From Pseudomonadota bacterium (lineage in GTDB: Bacteria > Pseudomonadota > Gammaproteobacteria > Burkholderiales > Burkholderiaceae_C), in assembly GCA_018241225.1 (NCBI GenBank), contig JAFEEG010000047.1, positions 1 through 64,000 on the forward strand: a stretch of DNA of 64,000 nt. Reading direction: 5' to 3'. Within the stretch, counting starts at the first letter, position 1. The number at the start of each line of letters is the position of its first letter. This document shows positions 42,839-50,854 of the stretch, piece after piece. Position numbers and translations under genes: made by a program. The notes beneath the pieces are model-generated. The model made no database searches. It saw only the letters and a program-made list of their open reading frames with translations, and had not been told where the DNA came from.

Positions 42839-43131
42839 CCATGCGCCACATCGTGATATTCCGCCGCAAGTCGGACGTGCCCGCCAACGCCGAGCTCGAA
42901 TCGGCGCTGACCAGCCGCATGGCCAACCTCGGGGCGCAGATCCCTGCCATACAGGGCTGGAAGTTCGCGAAGAACGAGTTGGATCGGCCGATCTGCTGGG
43001 GCTACGTGCTCGAATCGGAAGTAGCCGACGCCAAGGCGCTGGACGACTACTTGTTCCACCCACTGCACCAGGCGCTGGTCGCCGACCTCAAGCCCTATTT
43101 CGAGTGGGCTGCGGTCGACTACACCGTCTGA
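42835..43131 (+). CDS. Dabb-family stress-responsive A/B barrel protein
   Basis: The 98-residue protein matches the dimeric alpha/beta-barrel (Dabb, stress-responsive A/B) family. It begins with the strand RHIVIFRRKSDV, has AQIPAIQGWKFAKNELDRP in the middle and ends YLFHPLHQALVADLKPYFEW, the characteristic His-containing helix. Members range from olivetolic acid cyclase to proteins of unknown role in sugar-acid operons. The ATG overlaps the dehydrogenase stop as ATGA, so the upstream in-frame ATG is not needed. It likely helps with an unstable intermediate in the pathway, but that is only inference. Confidence 0.85.
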   Translation: MTMRHIVIFRRKSDVPANAELESALTSRMANLGAQIPAIQGWKFAKNELDRPICWGYVLESEVADAKALDDYLFHPLHQALVADLKPYFEWAAVDYTV

Positions 43132-43145
43132 AGCGGGCTGCGGCC

Positions 43146-44210
43146 ATGAGCAAGGTCCAGGCGGACGCCACGCTGTGGCCACGCGCTGCCCTCGAGGGCG
43201 ATGTCATCTGCCTCTTCGTTGCCGCCGGACTCTCCGAGCCCAAGGCAGGCAGCGTCGCGCGCACGCTGATCCTCGCGGACATGATGGGCCATGCCACCCA
43301 TGGACTGGCGCTGGCGCCTGGCTATGTCCAGGCACTGAAGACCGGCGACATGGCGCGCGACGGCGAGCCCGAAGTCATCTCGGATCGAGGCGCGTGCGTG
43401 GCATGGAAGGGCCATCGGCTGCCAGGCGCATGGCTGGTCGAACGGGGCATCGACCTCGCACTCGAGCGCATTGCCGCTTGTGGCGTTTTCACGCTCACGA
43501 TCGCCGGCAGCCATCACACCGGCGCGCTCGCGACCTACCTGCCTCGCTTGACCGAGCGCGGCCTGCTGCCCATCCTCAGTTGCTCCGGGCCAGCGGCCGC
43601 CGGCGTCGCCCCCTTCGGTGGCACGCGCAGCCTGTTCACACCCAATCCGATTGCCGCGGGCATCCCCACGTCCGGTGATCCCGTGCTGCTGGACATCAGC
43701 GCCTCCATCACGACCAACAACCGGGCCAAGCAACTCGTGAAGGCAGGCCAGCGCTTCCCTGCCCCCTGGGTACTGGATGCCCAGGGGCTGCCCACCGATG
43801 ACCCGGCCGCGGCCGTGTCCGGCGGGGGGAGCCTCCTGCCCATTGGCGGCCTGGACCATGGGCACAAAGGGTACGGCCTGGCATTGCTGGTGGAGGCATT
43901 GACCCAGGGGCTCTCCGGGTTGGGGCGCCATTCACGGCCCAGCGGGACGCTCATGAACGTCTTCCTGCAGGTGATCGACCCTGACGCATTCGGTGGCCGG
44001 GCATCCTTCGAGGCCGAAAGCACCTGGCTTGTCGAGGCATGTAGGACCAATCCGCCTCGACCCGGCGTGGCAAAAGTCCGTGTCCCAGGCGAGCATGCGA
44101 TGTCGCAGCAGCGCATTGCACAGGCGCAAGGGGTGCCGCTGTCGCGTGCTGTCGCCGACGCCCTGGCGGCATGCATGGTCGAACATGGGGTCGTTCGTAC
44201 GACCGCGTAG
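43146..44210 (+). CDS. Ldh-family NAD(P) oxidoreductase, second paralogue
   Basis: This 354-residue protein is a relative of the Ldh-family enzyme in cluster A. It has the active-site His in MMGHATHGLALAPGYV (about 46-61). Other family blocks are IAGSHHTGALATYLPRLTER, FTPNPIAAGIPTSGDP and GGLDHGHKGYGLALLVEALT. Such enzymes oxidise or reduce 2-hydroxy/2-keto acids with NAD(P). The ATG is placed 14 bp after the Dabb gene; the open frame extends far upstream through overlapping genes without support. Its presence beside the RraA-like and semialdehyde dehydrogenase genes suggests that a hydroxy acid enters this route. Confidence 0.86.
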   Translation: MSKVQADATLWPRAALEGDVICLFVAAGLSEPKAGSVARTLILADMMGHATHGLALAPGYVQALKTGDMARDGEPEVISDRGACVAWKGHRLPGAWLVERGIDLALERIAACGVFTLTIAGSHHTGALATYLPRLTERGLLPILSCSGPAAAGVAPFGGTRSLFTPNPIAAGIPTSGDPVLLDISASITTNNRAKQLVKAGQRFPAPWVLDAQGLPTDDPAAAVSGGGSLLPIGGLDHGHKGYGLALLVEALTQGLSGLGRHSRPSGTLMNVFLQVIDPDAFGGRASFEAESTWLVEACRTNPPRPGVAKVRVPGEHAMSQQRIAQAQGVPLSRAVADALAACMVEHGVVRTTA

Positions 44211-44296
44211 CGATGCCTGTCGGGCCTTGTGCTCGCCTTGAGCCGAGGACCGTCGCAAGTCCCGCTTAGACTTTCGACAACTTCGATTGCTTTTTC

Positions 44297-45577
44297 ATGC
44301 TGCCGGCGCCACATCCTGAACGCGCTTCACTTCACAACGAAGTCCATGCCCGTCCGCCCGAGGCAATGGCGGCGCCTTTGGCCATCGCGCATCTGGTCAT
44401 GCTGGCCGATGCCACACAGCGGGCGGACAGCCGCCGTCACCTGGCGGCACTGCTGAACGACCACCATGTCTCCGCTCCGGACGACAGCACCACTCACCTG
44501 CGCGTCGACCTGGGTGCCTTCAGGCTTCGATGGGAACTGCACACCGAGTTCGTCACCTGGACGTTCACGGTGCGCCTGCGGGACGATGAGTTCGCCGGTC
44601 ACCGCCTTCCCAGCGCAGTCGAGGCGGTGTCGCAGGAATGGCTCGCACACCTGCCGGGCCAATGTCTGAGTAGTCTGGACGTGTGGGTGCTTCCCGGTAC
44701 GCGAAGCGCCACCGACACCTGGCGCCCACAACTACTCAGGGAAGACGCCTTGCTGGGTTCGGCCGTGGCCAATCACCAAGCCCAGGTGTTCACCGATTTC
44801 GTCATTCATCCGAATGGCTCTTCCCGCTTTCTCGTGTATGCGGACGACCTTCCGCCCCGCAGGCTGGGCCGGTTGGTACAGCGCCTGCTGGAAATCGAAA
44901 CCTACCGGATGGCCGGCATGCTGGGCCTCCCAGCTGCACGGGCAGCCGGAGCCGCACTGTCGAGTGCAGAAGGCGACCTGGCGGAGATCGCGCTGGCCAT
45001 CCGCAGTGCGCAGCGGCAGGAAGAGCCCAAGCTTCTCGACCGGCTCACGCGCCTGGCGGCGCATGTGGAAAGTCAGTACGCGACGACGCATTCCCGCTTT
45101 TCCGCGAGTTCGGCGTATTTCGAGTTGATGGATCAGCGCATCGCACAAATCAACGAGGTGCCGTTGGAGGGTCTGCAGACGATCGGCGAGTTCATCGAGC
45201 GGCGCGTGACGCCTGCGCGCAAAACCTGCGAATGGGCGGCGAGGCGCCAAGATGCTCTCTCTGGCCGCGTCTCGCGGGTCAGCAACCTCTTGCGCACCCG
45301 GGTGGAGATCGAGCAACAGCAGAGCAGCCAGGCCCTGCTGGAGGCGCTGAACCAGCGCCAAGACCTTCAGCTGAAGCTTCAGGCGACTGTCGAGGGCTTG
45401 TCGGTGGCCGCCATCACCTACTACATCGTCGGGTTGGTGGGGTATCTCGCCAAGGGTGGCCAGAGCATCGGCTGGCCCTTGTCAGTCGAATCCACAACCG
45501 CGCTCGCCATTCCCATCGTGGGCCTCAGCGTGTGGTTGTCGCTTCGACGGCTGCACCGAAGCATGTTCAGGCACTGA
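44297..45577 (+). CDS. DUF3422 membrane protein
   Basis: A 426-residue protein of the DUF3422 family, common in proteobacteria and of unknown function. The N-terminus LPAPHPERASLHNEVHARPP is the family signature. A large soluble domain (about 20-360) includes TDFVIHPNGSSRFLVYADDL and RLVQRLLEIETYRMAGMLGL. Two C-terminal membrane helices follow (about 370-390 and about 400-420, ending WLSLRRLHRS). It probably sits in the inner membrane with the soluble part in the cytoplasm. It is separated by 86 bp from the catabolic operon and may be unrelated to it. A very long antisense frame overlaps it and is a shadow. Confidence 0.9.
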   Translation: MLPAPHPERASLHNEVHARPPEAMAAPLAIAHLVMLADATQRADSRRHLAALLNDHHVSAPDDSTTHLRVDLGAFRLRWELHTEFVTWTFTVRLRDDEFAGHRLPSAVEAVSQEWLAHLPGQCLSSLDVWVLPGTRSATDTWRPQLLREDALLGSAVANHQAQVFTDFVIHPNGSSRFLVYADDLPPRRLGRLVQRLLEIETYRMAGMLGLPAARAAGAALSSAEGDLAEIALAIRSAQRQEEPKLLDRLTRLAAHVESQYATTHSRFSASSAYFELMDQRIAQINEVPLEGLQTIGEFIERRVTPARKTCEWAARRQDALSGRVSRVSNLLRTRVEIEQQQSSQALLEALNQRQDLQLKLQATVEGLSVAAITYYIVGLVGYLAKGGQSIGWPLSVESTTALAIPIVGLSVWLSLRRLHRSMFRH

Positions 45578-45615
45578 GCGCCGGAGTTCGGCACTGCAGC
45601 GCCCGGTGCGCGCGA

Positions 45616-46812
45616 TCACGGGCGCTTGCCGAACTCCTCGGTCTCCGCCGTCCACCGCAGCGCCTGCTCGCTCAGGCTGAAGCCCAGGCCCGGCCGGTCG
45701 GACACGTACATACGTCCGTCCTTGAGCTGCATCTGCTCGTTGAACATCGGGCCCAGCCATTCGAAGTGCTCCAGCCAGGGCTCGATCGGGTACGCGGCCG
45801 CCAGGTGCAGGTGGATCTCCATGGCGAAGTGTGGCGCGAGCTTGCGTCCCTTGAAGCCCCCCAGCGCCATGATCTGCAGGAAAGGCGTGATGCCGCCCAC
45901 GCGGGGCGCGTCGGGCTGGATGAAGTCGCTGCCCTCGCTCATGATCAGCTGCGCGTGCTCGCCGAAGCTGGTGAGCATCTCGCCCGTGGCGATCGCGGTG
46001 TCGAAGCGCGCTGCCAACTGCGCATGGCCCTCGAAGTCGTAGGCATCGAGCGGTTCCTCGATCCAGGTGAGGTCGAACCCCTCGAAAGCACGACATGCTC
46101 GCGTGGCCTTCTGCCGATCCCATTGCTGGTTGGCATCGACCATCAGCGGGAACGAATCGCCCAGCAGTTTGCGCACGGCGCCGACCCGCTCGATGTCGAT
46201 GGCCAGGTCGGGCTGGCCGACCTTGAGCTTGATGCCGCCGATGCCGCTTTCACGCGAGATCTCGACGTTCTTCAGCACTTGGTCCAGCGGCGTGTGCAGG
46301 TAGCCGCCCGAGGTGTTGTAGCACTGCACCGAATCGCGCTCGGCGCCCAGGAGTTTGGCCAGCGGCAGCTTGGCGCGCTTGGCCTTCAGGTCCCACAAGG
46401 CAATGTCGAAGGGCGCGATGGCCTGTGTCGTCAGCCCGCTGCGGCCCATGCTGGCGCCAGCCCACAGCAGCTGGGTGAACAGCCGCGAGATGTCGTTCGG
46501 GTCTTCGCCGATCAGGTTGGGGGCCAGTTCCTTCGCGTGCGCGTACATGCCGGGTCCGCCTGCGCGCTTGGAATAGCCGAAGCCAATGCCGGAGTGCCCG
46601 TCGCGCGTGGCGATCTCGGCAAAGATGAATGCGATCTCGGTCAGCGGCTTCTGCCTGCCGGTGAGCACCTTGGCATCGCTGACCGGTGTGGCCAACGGCA
46701 GGTACACCAGCGACAGCTTGATGTGCGCGATGCGGTCGCCGGTCTCGGCGGCCGTGCGCGCGTCGGCGCCGACCTGGGCATAGGAAACTACGTTTGATTC
46801 GACAGCTTTCAT
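45616..46812 (-). CDS. L-talarate/galactarate dehydratase-like enolase enzyme
   Basis: This 398-residue protein belongs to the mandelate-racemase branch of the enolase superfamily. The K-x-K base motif is intact (GGIKLKVGQPD, about 200-210). The metal ligands are Asp (MVDANQQWD), Glu (TWIEEPLDAYD) and Glu (ATGEMLTS), and the His base is in APHFAMEIHLHLAAAYP. This residue set and overall pattern fit L-talarate/galactarate dehydratases, which remove water from meso-galactarate to give 5-keto-4-deoxy-glucarate. It follows the receptor gene by three bases and shares an operon with two GarD/UxaA-like dehydratases. Galactarate is therefore a good candidate substrate, though related aldarates cannot be excluded. 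Confidence 0.87.
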   Translation of the reverse strand: MKAVESNVVSYAQVGADARTAAETGDRIAHIKLSLVYLPLATPVSDAKVLTGRQKPLTEIAFIFAEIATRDGHSGIGFGYSKRAGGPGMYAHAKELAPNLIGEDPNDISRLFTQLLWAGASMGRSGLTTQAIAPFDIALWDLKAKRAKLPLAKLLGAERDSVQCYNTSGGYLHTPLDQVLKNVEISRESGIGGIKLKVGQPDLAIDIERVGAVRKLLGDSFPLMVDANQQWDRQKATRACRAFEGFDLTWIEEPLDAYDFEGHAQLAARFDTAIATGEMLTSFGEHAQLIMSEGSDFIQPDAPRVGGITPFLQIMALGGFKGRKLAPHFAMEIHLHLAAAYPIEPWLEHFEWLGPMFNEQMQLKDGRMYVSDRPGLGFSLSEQALRWTAETEEFGKRP

Positions 46813-46815
46813 CGC

Positions 46816-47787
46816 TCAGTCCAGTTTGATGCCGGCGGTCTGAACGACCTTCGACCAGCGGTTGATTTCGTCATTGACGAACTTCGTGTAATCGCTCGAC
46901 TTGGAGGCGAGCACCACGAAGCCGTTGGCTTCCAGTTTGCCGCGCACAGCCGGATCGCTGAATGCAGCGACCATCGCCGCCTCCAGCTTGTCCACGATGG
47001 CCTTGGGCGTGCCCTTGGGCGCCGACAGGCCGGTCCACGACACGGCGGTGAAGCCGGGGTAGCCCGACTCCGCCACCGTGGGCACGTCCGGGAAGAGCGG
47101 GTTGCGCTCGGCGCTGGTCACCACCAGGGCGCGCAACTTGCCGGTCTTCACAAACGGCAGCACCGCATCCTGGTTGGTGAACATGCCCGGGATCTGGTTG
47201 GCCACCACGTCATTAAGCGCCGGCGCGCCGCCCTTGTATGGAATGCCCACCATGTTCAATCCGGCGACCTGCTTGAGGTATTCGGTGGTCACGTGCCCCG
47301 ACGAAGCATTGACCTGCCCGTAGCTGAACTTGCCCGGATTGGCCTTCACCCAGGCGATGAATTCCTTGAAGGTCTTGGCCGGAAACTCGGGGTTGACCAC
47401 CAGCACGTTGGGTCCGGCCGCCAGCTGCGAGATCTGCACGAAGTCGCGGGCCGAGTCATAGGACGGCTTGGGCGTGAAGCCGTGAATGATCGCGTTGCTG
47501 CCAATGCCCGAAAGCAGCAGCGTGTAGCCGTCCGGCGCCGCCTTGGCCACCTGGTCGCTGCCAATGGCACCACCCGCGCCAGCCTTGTTGTCGACCACGA
47601 AGGGCTGCTTCAACTGCTTACCCAGGCCGTCCGCGATGAGCCGTCCCATGATGTCGCTCGTCCCGCCGGCCGGGAATGGAACGATGATCTTGACGGCCCT
47701 GTTGGGATAGTCTGACTGGGCCTGTGCGGCGATCGGCAGCACGCTCGCGAGGGCCAGGGCGGCAGCCAGAAAATGGCGCTTGTTCAT
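46816..47787 (-). CDS. Bug-family periplasmic binding protein
   Basis: Sixth Bug receptor in the window, 323 residues. The signal peptide MNKRHFLAAALALASVLPIA ends at AQAQSDYP. The loops are VPFPAGGTSD and DNKAGAGGAIGSD, with APDGYTLLLSGIG after them. The ATG at 47787 is selected because AAGGAGACATCACACC precedes it and a typical signal peptide starts there; the frame extends 15 codons upstream. It lies between GarD-like and talarate dehydratase-like genes, so aldarate uptake is the likely function. The membrane subunits must be encoded elsewhere. Confidence 0.88.
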   Translation of the reverse strand: MNKRHFLAAALALASVLPIAAQAQSDYPNRAVKIIVPFPAGGTSDIMGRLIADGLGKQLKQPFVVDNKAGAGGAIGSDQVAKAAPDGYTLLLSGIGSNAIIHGFTPKPSYDSARDFVQISQLAAGPNVLVVNPEFPAKTFKEFIAWVKANPGKFSYGQVNASSGHVTTEYLKQVAGLNMVGIPYKGGAPALNDVVANQIPGMFTNQDAVLPFVKTGKLRALVVTSAERNPLFPDVPTVAESGYPGFTAVSWTGLSAPKGTPKAIVDKLEAAMVAAFSDPAVRGKLEANGFVVLASKSSDYTKFVNDEINRWSKVVQTAGIKLD

Positions 47788-47919
47788 GGTGTGATGTCTC
47801 CTTGAATCCAGATGCGATTGAGTTGATCTCATTGAATCGGCTTTGCCAGCGGGCAGCCATGCAGGGCGTCCCCTAAGCTGACCGGCGTGTCCCGCCCACT
47901 GGGACAGAAGTGCTGCTTG

Positions 47920-49509
47920 TCAGTCCGCGATGCCCAAGGGCCAGGGCACGAACTCGTTCAGGCCCACGCCCAGGGCCTCACTCTTGGTCGGCTCTCCCGA
48001 TGCATGGCGCAGGATCTGCTCGAAGATGGCGCGGCCCATCTGGTCGATGGTGGCTTCGCCATCGATGACGACACCGCAGTTGATGTCCATGTCGTTGGTC
48101 ATGCGCGCATACATCGGCGTGTTGCTCGCAAGCTTGATGGTCGGCGCCGGCACCGAGCCGAAGCAGGAGCCGCGGCCTGTGGTGAAGCAGATCAGGTTCG
48201 CCCCGCCAGCGATCTGGCCGGTCGCCGACACCGGGTCGTAGCCAGGGGTGTCCATGAACACGAGGCCGTGCTGCATGACGGGCTCCGCGTATTCGTACAC
48301 CTCCATCAGGGGCGCATTGCCGCCTTTCTTCGCACCACCCAGCGACTTCTCCAACACGTTGGCCAGGCCGCCGGCGTTGTTGCCCGGGCTCACGCGGCCG
48401 TTGATCTGCGTGTCGCGACCCTCGTTGTAGCGCAACCACCAGTCGATGCGTGCCACCAGCTTCTCGCCGACCTCGGGCGTAACGGCGCGGGCCGTGAGCG
48501 TGTGCTCGACGCCGAAGATCTCCGAGGTCTCCGACAGGATGGCCGTGCCGCCGTGCTCGATCAGGATCTCCATCGCACGGCCCAGTGCGGGGTTGGCAGA
48601 CAGGCCCGAGAACCCGTCCGAGCCCCCACATTGGAGACCGATGCTGATGTGCTCGGCCGAGACCGGCTCGCGCCGGACCGCGTTGGCCGCAGCGAGCATG
48701 CCGCGCACCTGCTCGATGCCGGCGGCGATGGCCTTCTTCGTGCCGCCAGCCTGCTGGATGACCAGGGTCTGCAGCATGGCACCCGGTACCAGCTTTTGGT
48801 GGGCCAGGAACTCATCCAGCGCGTTGACTTCATCGCCGAGTGACACCACCAGCGCGCCGACCGTGTTGGGGTGGCGGATGTAGCCGCCGATGGTTCGCCG
48901 CAGCAGTTCCATGGGCTCGCCGCTTCGCTCCATGCCAGCGCCCTGCTCGTGCACGAACGGCACGACACCATCCAACTGCGGGAAGGCCGCCAGTTCTTCC
49001 GTATCGAAATGGCTGGCAATCTTGCGTGCCACGGTGGCGGCACCATGGCCAACGATGAACACGCCGACGTAGTTGCGTGTCGCAATGCGGCCATCGGCGC
49101 GCACGATGCCCTGGAAGGTGGCCCGCTGCGCAGTGGGCAGCAGCGTCGTCGGCACATAGTCCTGGCCGTGGCGGTAGTCCTTGATCAGATCGCCGAACGC
49201 AATGTTGTGGCTGTGCATCCAGGTGCCTGCCGGCAGGTCCTCGGATGCGAAGCCGATCACGGTGTTGTACTTGAGCACGGGTTCGCCCTTGGCGATGAAA
49301 CGTGCGGCCAGCTTGTGACCGGCGGGTACCGGCTGCAGGGTTGTGACGCCTTCGCTGGGCACGGCGGTGCCAGCCGGCACCTCGATCCGTGCCACGACAA
49401 CGTTGTCCTTCGCGTCCAGGCGGATGAAGGGGTTGCGCTGGACGGCCTCCGAAGGCTTCACGGTCGATGCAATCGTCGGAACGATGGCGGCGGTAGTTGC
49501 TGTGTTCAT
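47920..49509 (-). CDS. GarD/UxaA-family dehydratase with N-terminal SAF domain
   Basis: The 529-residue protein has the full galactarate/altronate dehydratase layout. An N-terminal SAF domain (about 30-105, with VVVARIEVPAGTAVPSEGVT and MHSHNIAFGDL) precedes the catalytic UxaA domain. The latter carries GRIATRNYVGVFIV, SAEHISIGLQCGGSDGFSGL and GGANLICFTTGRGSCFGSVP, containing the metal-binding Cys/His residues. Such enzymes are Fe2+-dependent and dehydrate galactarate or D-altronate. The length is close to GarD (about 520), longer than split altronate dehydratases. GAGGAAG stands upstream of the ATG. It follows a closely related but shorter gene by 20 bp. Galactarate is favoured by context. 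Confidence 0.87.
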   Translation of the reverse strand: MNTATTAAIVPTIASTVKPSEAVQRNPFIRLDAKDNVVVARIEVPAGTAVPSEGVTTLQPVPAGHKLAARFIAKGEPVLKYNTVIGFASEDLPAGTWMHSHNIAFGDLIKDYRHGQDYVPTTLLPTAQRATFQGIVRADGRIATRNYVGVFIVGHGAATVARKIASHFDTEELAAFPQLDGVVPFVHEQGAGMERSGEPMELLRRTIGGYIRHPNTVGALVVSLGDEVNALDEFLAHQKLVPGAMLQTLVIQQAGGTKKAIAAGIEQVRGMLAAANAVRREPVSAEHISIGLQCGGSDGFSGLSANPALGRAMEILIEHGGTAILSETSEIFGVEHTLTARAVTPEVGEKLVARIDWWLRYNEGRDTQINGRVSPGNNAGGLANVLEKSLGGAKKGGNAPLMEVYEYAEPVMQHGLVFMDTPGYDPVSATGQIAGGANLICFTTGRGSCFGSVPAPTIKLASNTPMYARMTNDMDINCGVVIDGEATIDQMGRAIFEQILRHASGEPTKSEALGVGLNEFVPWPLGIAD

Positions 49510-49529
49510 GTGGGGTGCTTCCTCTTGTC

Positions 49530-50708
49530 TCAAGCCAGAACGCCAATCGGCCAGGGCACGAACTCATCGCGCCCCACGCCGAGCTCTTCGCTCTTGGTCG
49601 GCTCACCCGAGGCATGCGCCAGCATCCGCTCGAACACCAACTGCCCCATGTGCTCGATGCTGATCTCGCCTGCCAGCACGCTTCCGCAATCGATGTCGAG
49701 GTCGTCCTCCATCCGGGCAAAGACGGCCGAGTTGCTGGCCAGCTTCACGGTGGGCACGGGTGCGGCGCCAAAGCCCGTCCCTGCCCCGGTGGTGAGACAA
49801 ACCATGGTGGCGCCGCTGGCGATCTGGCCCGTGGCGGACACGGCGACGTAAGCCGGCGCGTCCATGAACACCAGGCCGCGCTCGGTGACCGGATGCGCGT
49901 ACTCGTAGACCGCTCGCAGCGCGGAGTTGCCCGCGCGCTGCAATCCGGCGCCCTCCCCATCTGCGCAGGACTTGCGGCTCATCCGTGTGTCCCGTCCGGC
50001 CGAGTAGCTTTTCCACCACTGGATGCGCTGCTCCAGTTGCGCGCCCACTTCCGGATTGGCGGCTCGCGCCACCGCCTGCCCTGCAACTGGCGCGAGATCG
50101 CTGGTGGCGGAAAGAATCGCTGTGCCGCCATGGCGAACCAGCAGGTCGATGGCCGCACCCAGCGCCGGGTTGGCCGACAGGGCCGTGTCGCCGTCGACCC
50201 CGGCGGACTGCAAGCCCACGACCAGATGCTCAACCGCAACGGCTTGTCGCTGGCAGCAATTCGCCTCGGGCAGCATCGCCTCGATCGCGGCGATGCCCGC
50301 TTCGATGGTGTTGGCGGTGCCGCCGATTTCTTGCATGACCAGCATGTGGAGCATCGGCCCGGGTACGAGCTTCTCCTGCTCGAAGAAGGCCCGGATGTTG
50401 TTGCGCTCGCAACCCAGCGCGATCACCACGGCGCCGGCGATGTTCGGATTTCGCACGGTCCCCGCGATGGTGCGGCGAAGCAGATTCATCGGCTCGCCGG
50501 TGGCTTCCATGCCGCAGCCGATCTCATGGACGAAAGGCAGCACGCCGTCCACGTTGGGGAAGGCAGCCAGGCGCTTGGCGGAAAAGTGGTCGGCAATACG
50601 CCGCGCCGCCGTGGCGCCGCAGTTGCCCACCACGAACACGCCCAGGTGGTTGCGCGTGCCGACCCGGCCATCGGGCCGCACATAGCCCTCGAAAGTGACA
50701 TCCTGCAT
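49530..50708 (-). CDS. UxaA-family dehydratase without SAF domain
   Basis: A paralogue of the next gene, 392 residues, consisting only of the catalytic UxaA region. It begins VTFEGYVRPDGRVGTRNHLG and shows VEHLVVGLQSAGVDGDTALS and GATMVCLTTGAGTGFGAAPV. Several positions that are Cys or Ser in the paralogue differ here: CGGSDGFSG becomes SAGVDGDTA, and GRGSCFG becomes GAGTGFG. This suggests altered metal binding or substrate. No SAF partner gene is adjacent. The ATG at 50708 has AAGGA upstream and lies just inside a LacI-type operator, so it is the first gene of the operon. The function is probably dehydration of a sugar acid, but lost Cys residues make this uncertain. Confidence 0.83.
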   Translation of the reverse strand: MQDVTFEGYVRPDGRVGTRNHLGVFVVGNCGATAARRIADHFSAKRLAAFPNVDGVLPFVHEIGCGMEATGEPMNLLRRTIAGTVRNPNIAGAVVIALGCERNNIRAFFEQEKLVPGPMLHMLVMQEIGGTANTIEAGIAAIEAMLPEANCCQRQAVAVEHLVVGLQSAGVDGDTALSANPALGAAIDLLVRHGGTAILSATSDLAPVAGQAVARAANPEVGAQLEQRIQWWKSYSAGRDTRMSRKSCADGEGAGLQRAGNSALRAVYEYAHPVTERGLVFMDAPAYVAVSATGQIASGATMVCLTTGAGTGFGAAPVPTVKLASNSAVFARMEDDLDIDCGSVLAGEISIEHMGQLVFERMLAHASGEPTKSEELGVGRDEFVPWPIGVLA

Positions 50709-50722
50709 CGTGGATCCTTGAA

Positions 50723-50738
50723 ATGGAAGCGCTTTCAT
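50723..50738. promoter_or_regulatory. LacI-type operator, left copy
   Basis: ATGGAAGCGCTTTCAT is a palindromic site with a central GCGC/CG as in classical LacI-family operators. An identical 16-mer lies 86 bp to the right. This copy is 14 bp before the UxaA-like start codon on the minus strand, so it overlaps the expected transcription start. Confidence 0.75.
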
Positions 50739-50752
50739 TTCTAACCAAACAA

Positions 50753-50770
50753 AATGGGCATTTGCCCATT
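50753..50770. promoter_or_regulatory. 18-bp palindrome between two operators
   Basis: AATGGGCA and TGCCCATT are perfect 8-bp inverted arms around a TT centre. The palindrome lies between the two identical LacI-type operators and has a different sequence, so it may bind a second regulator or another LacI paralogue. Confidence 0.5.
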
Positions 50771-50808
50771 TGCATGTCTTGCCGTTCTTCGGCGCTGGAC
50801 GAGATTGT

Positions 50809-50824
50809 ATGGAAGCGCTTTCAT
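50809..50824. promoter_or_regulatory. LacI-type operator, right copy
   Basis: This is an exact second copy of ATGGAAGCGCTTTCAT, 31 bp before the chosen start of the LacI-family gene. With the left copy it would allow autoregulation and control of the divergent dehydratase operon, possibly through DNA looping. Confidence 0.75.
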
Positions 50825-50854
50825 CAACGCAAGGGCCGCGGTATAACCCTGCCC

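Noticed and set aside
44683..46797. Very long plus-strand open frame over DUF3422 and the talarate dehydratase-like gene
   Set aside because: The translation is Arg/Ala/Gly/His-rich without domain pattern, and it runs antisense to or out of frame with two well-supported genes. It is a high-GC shadow.
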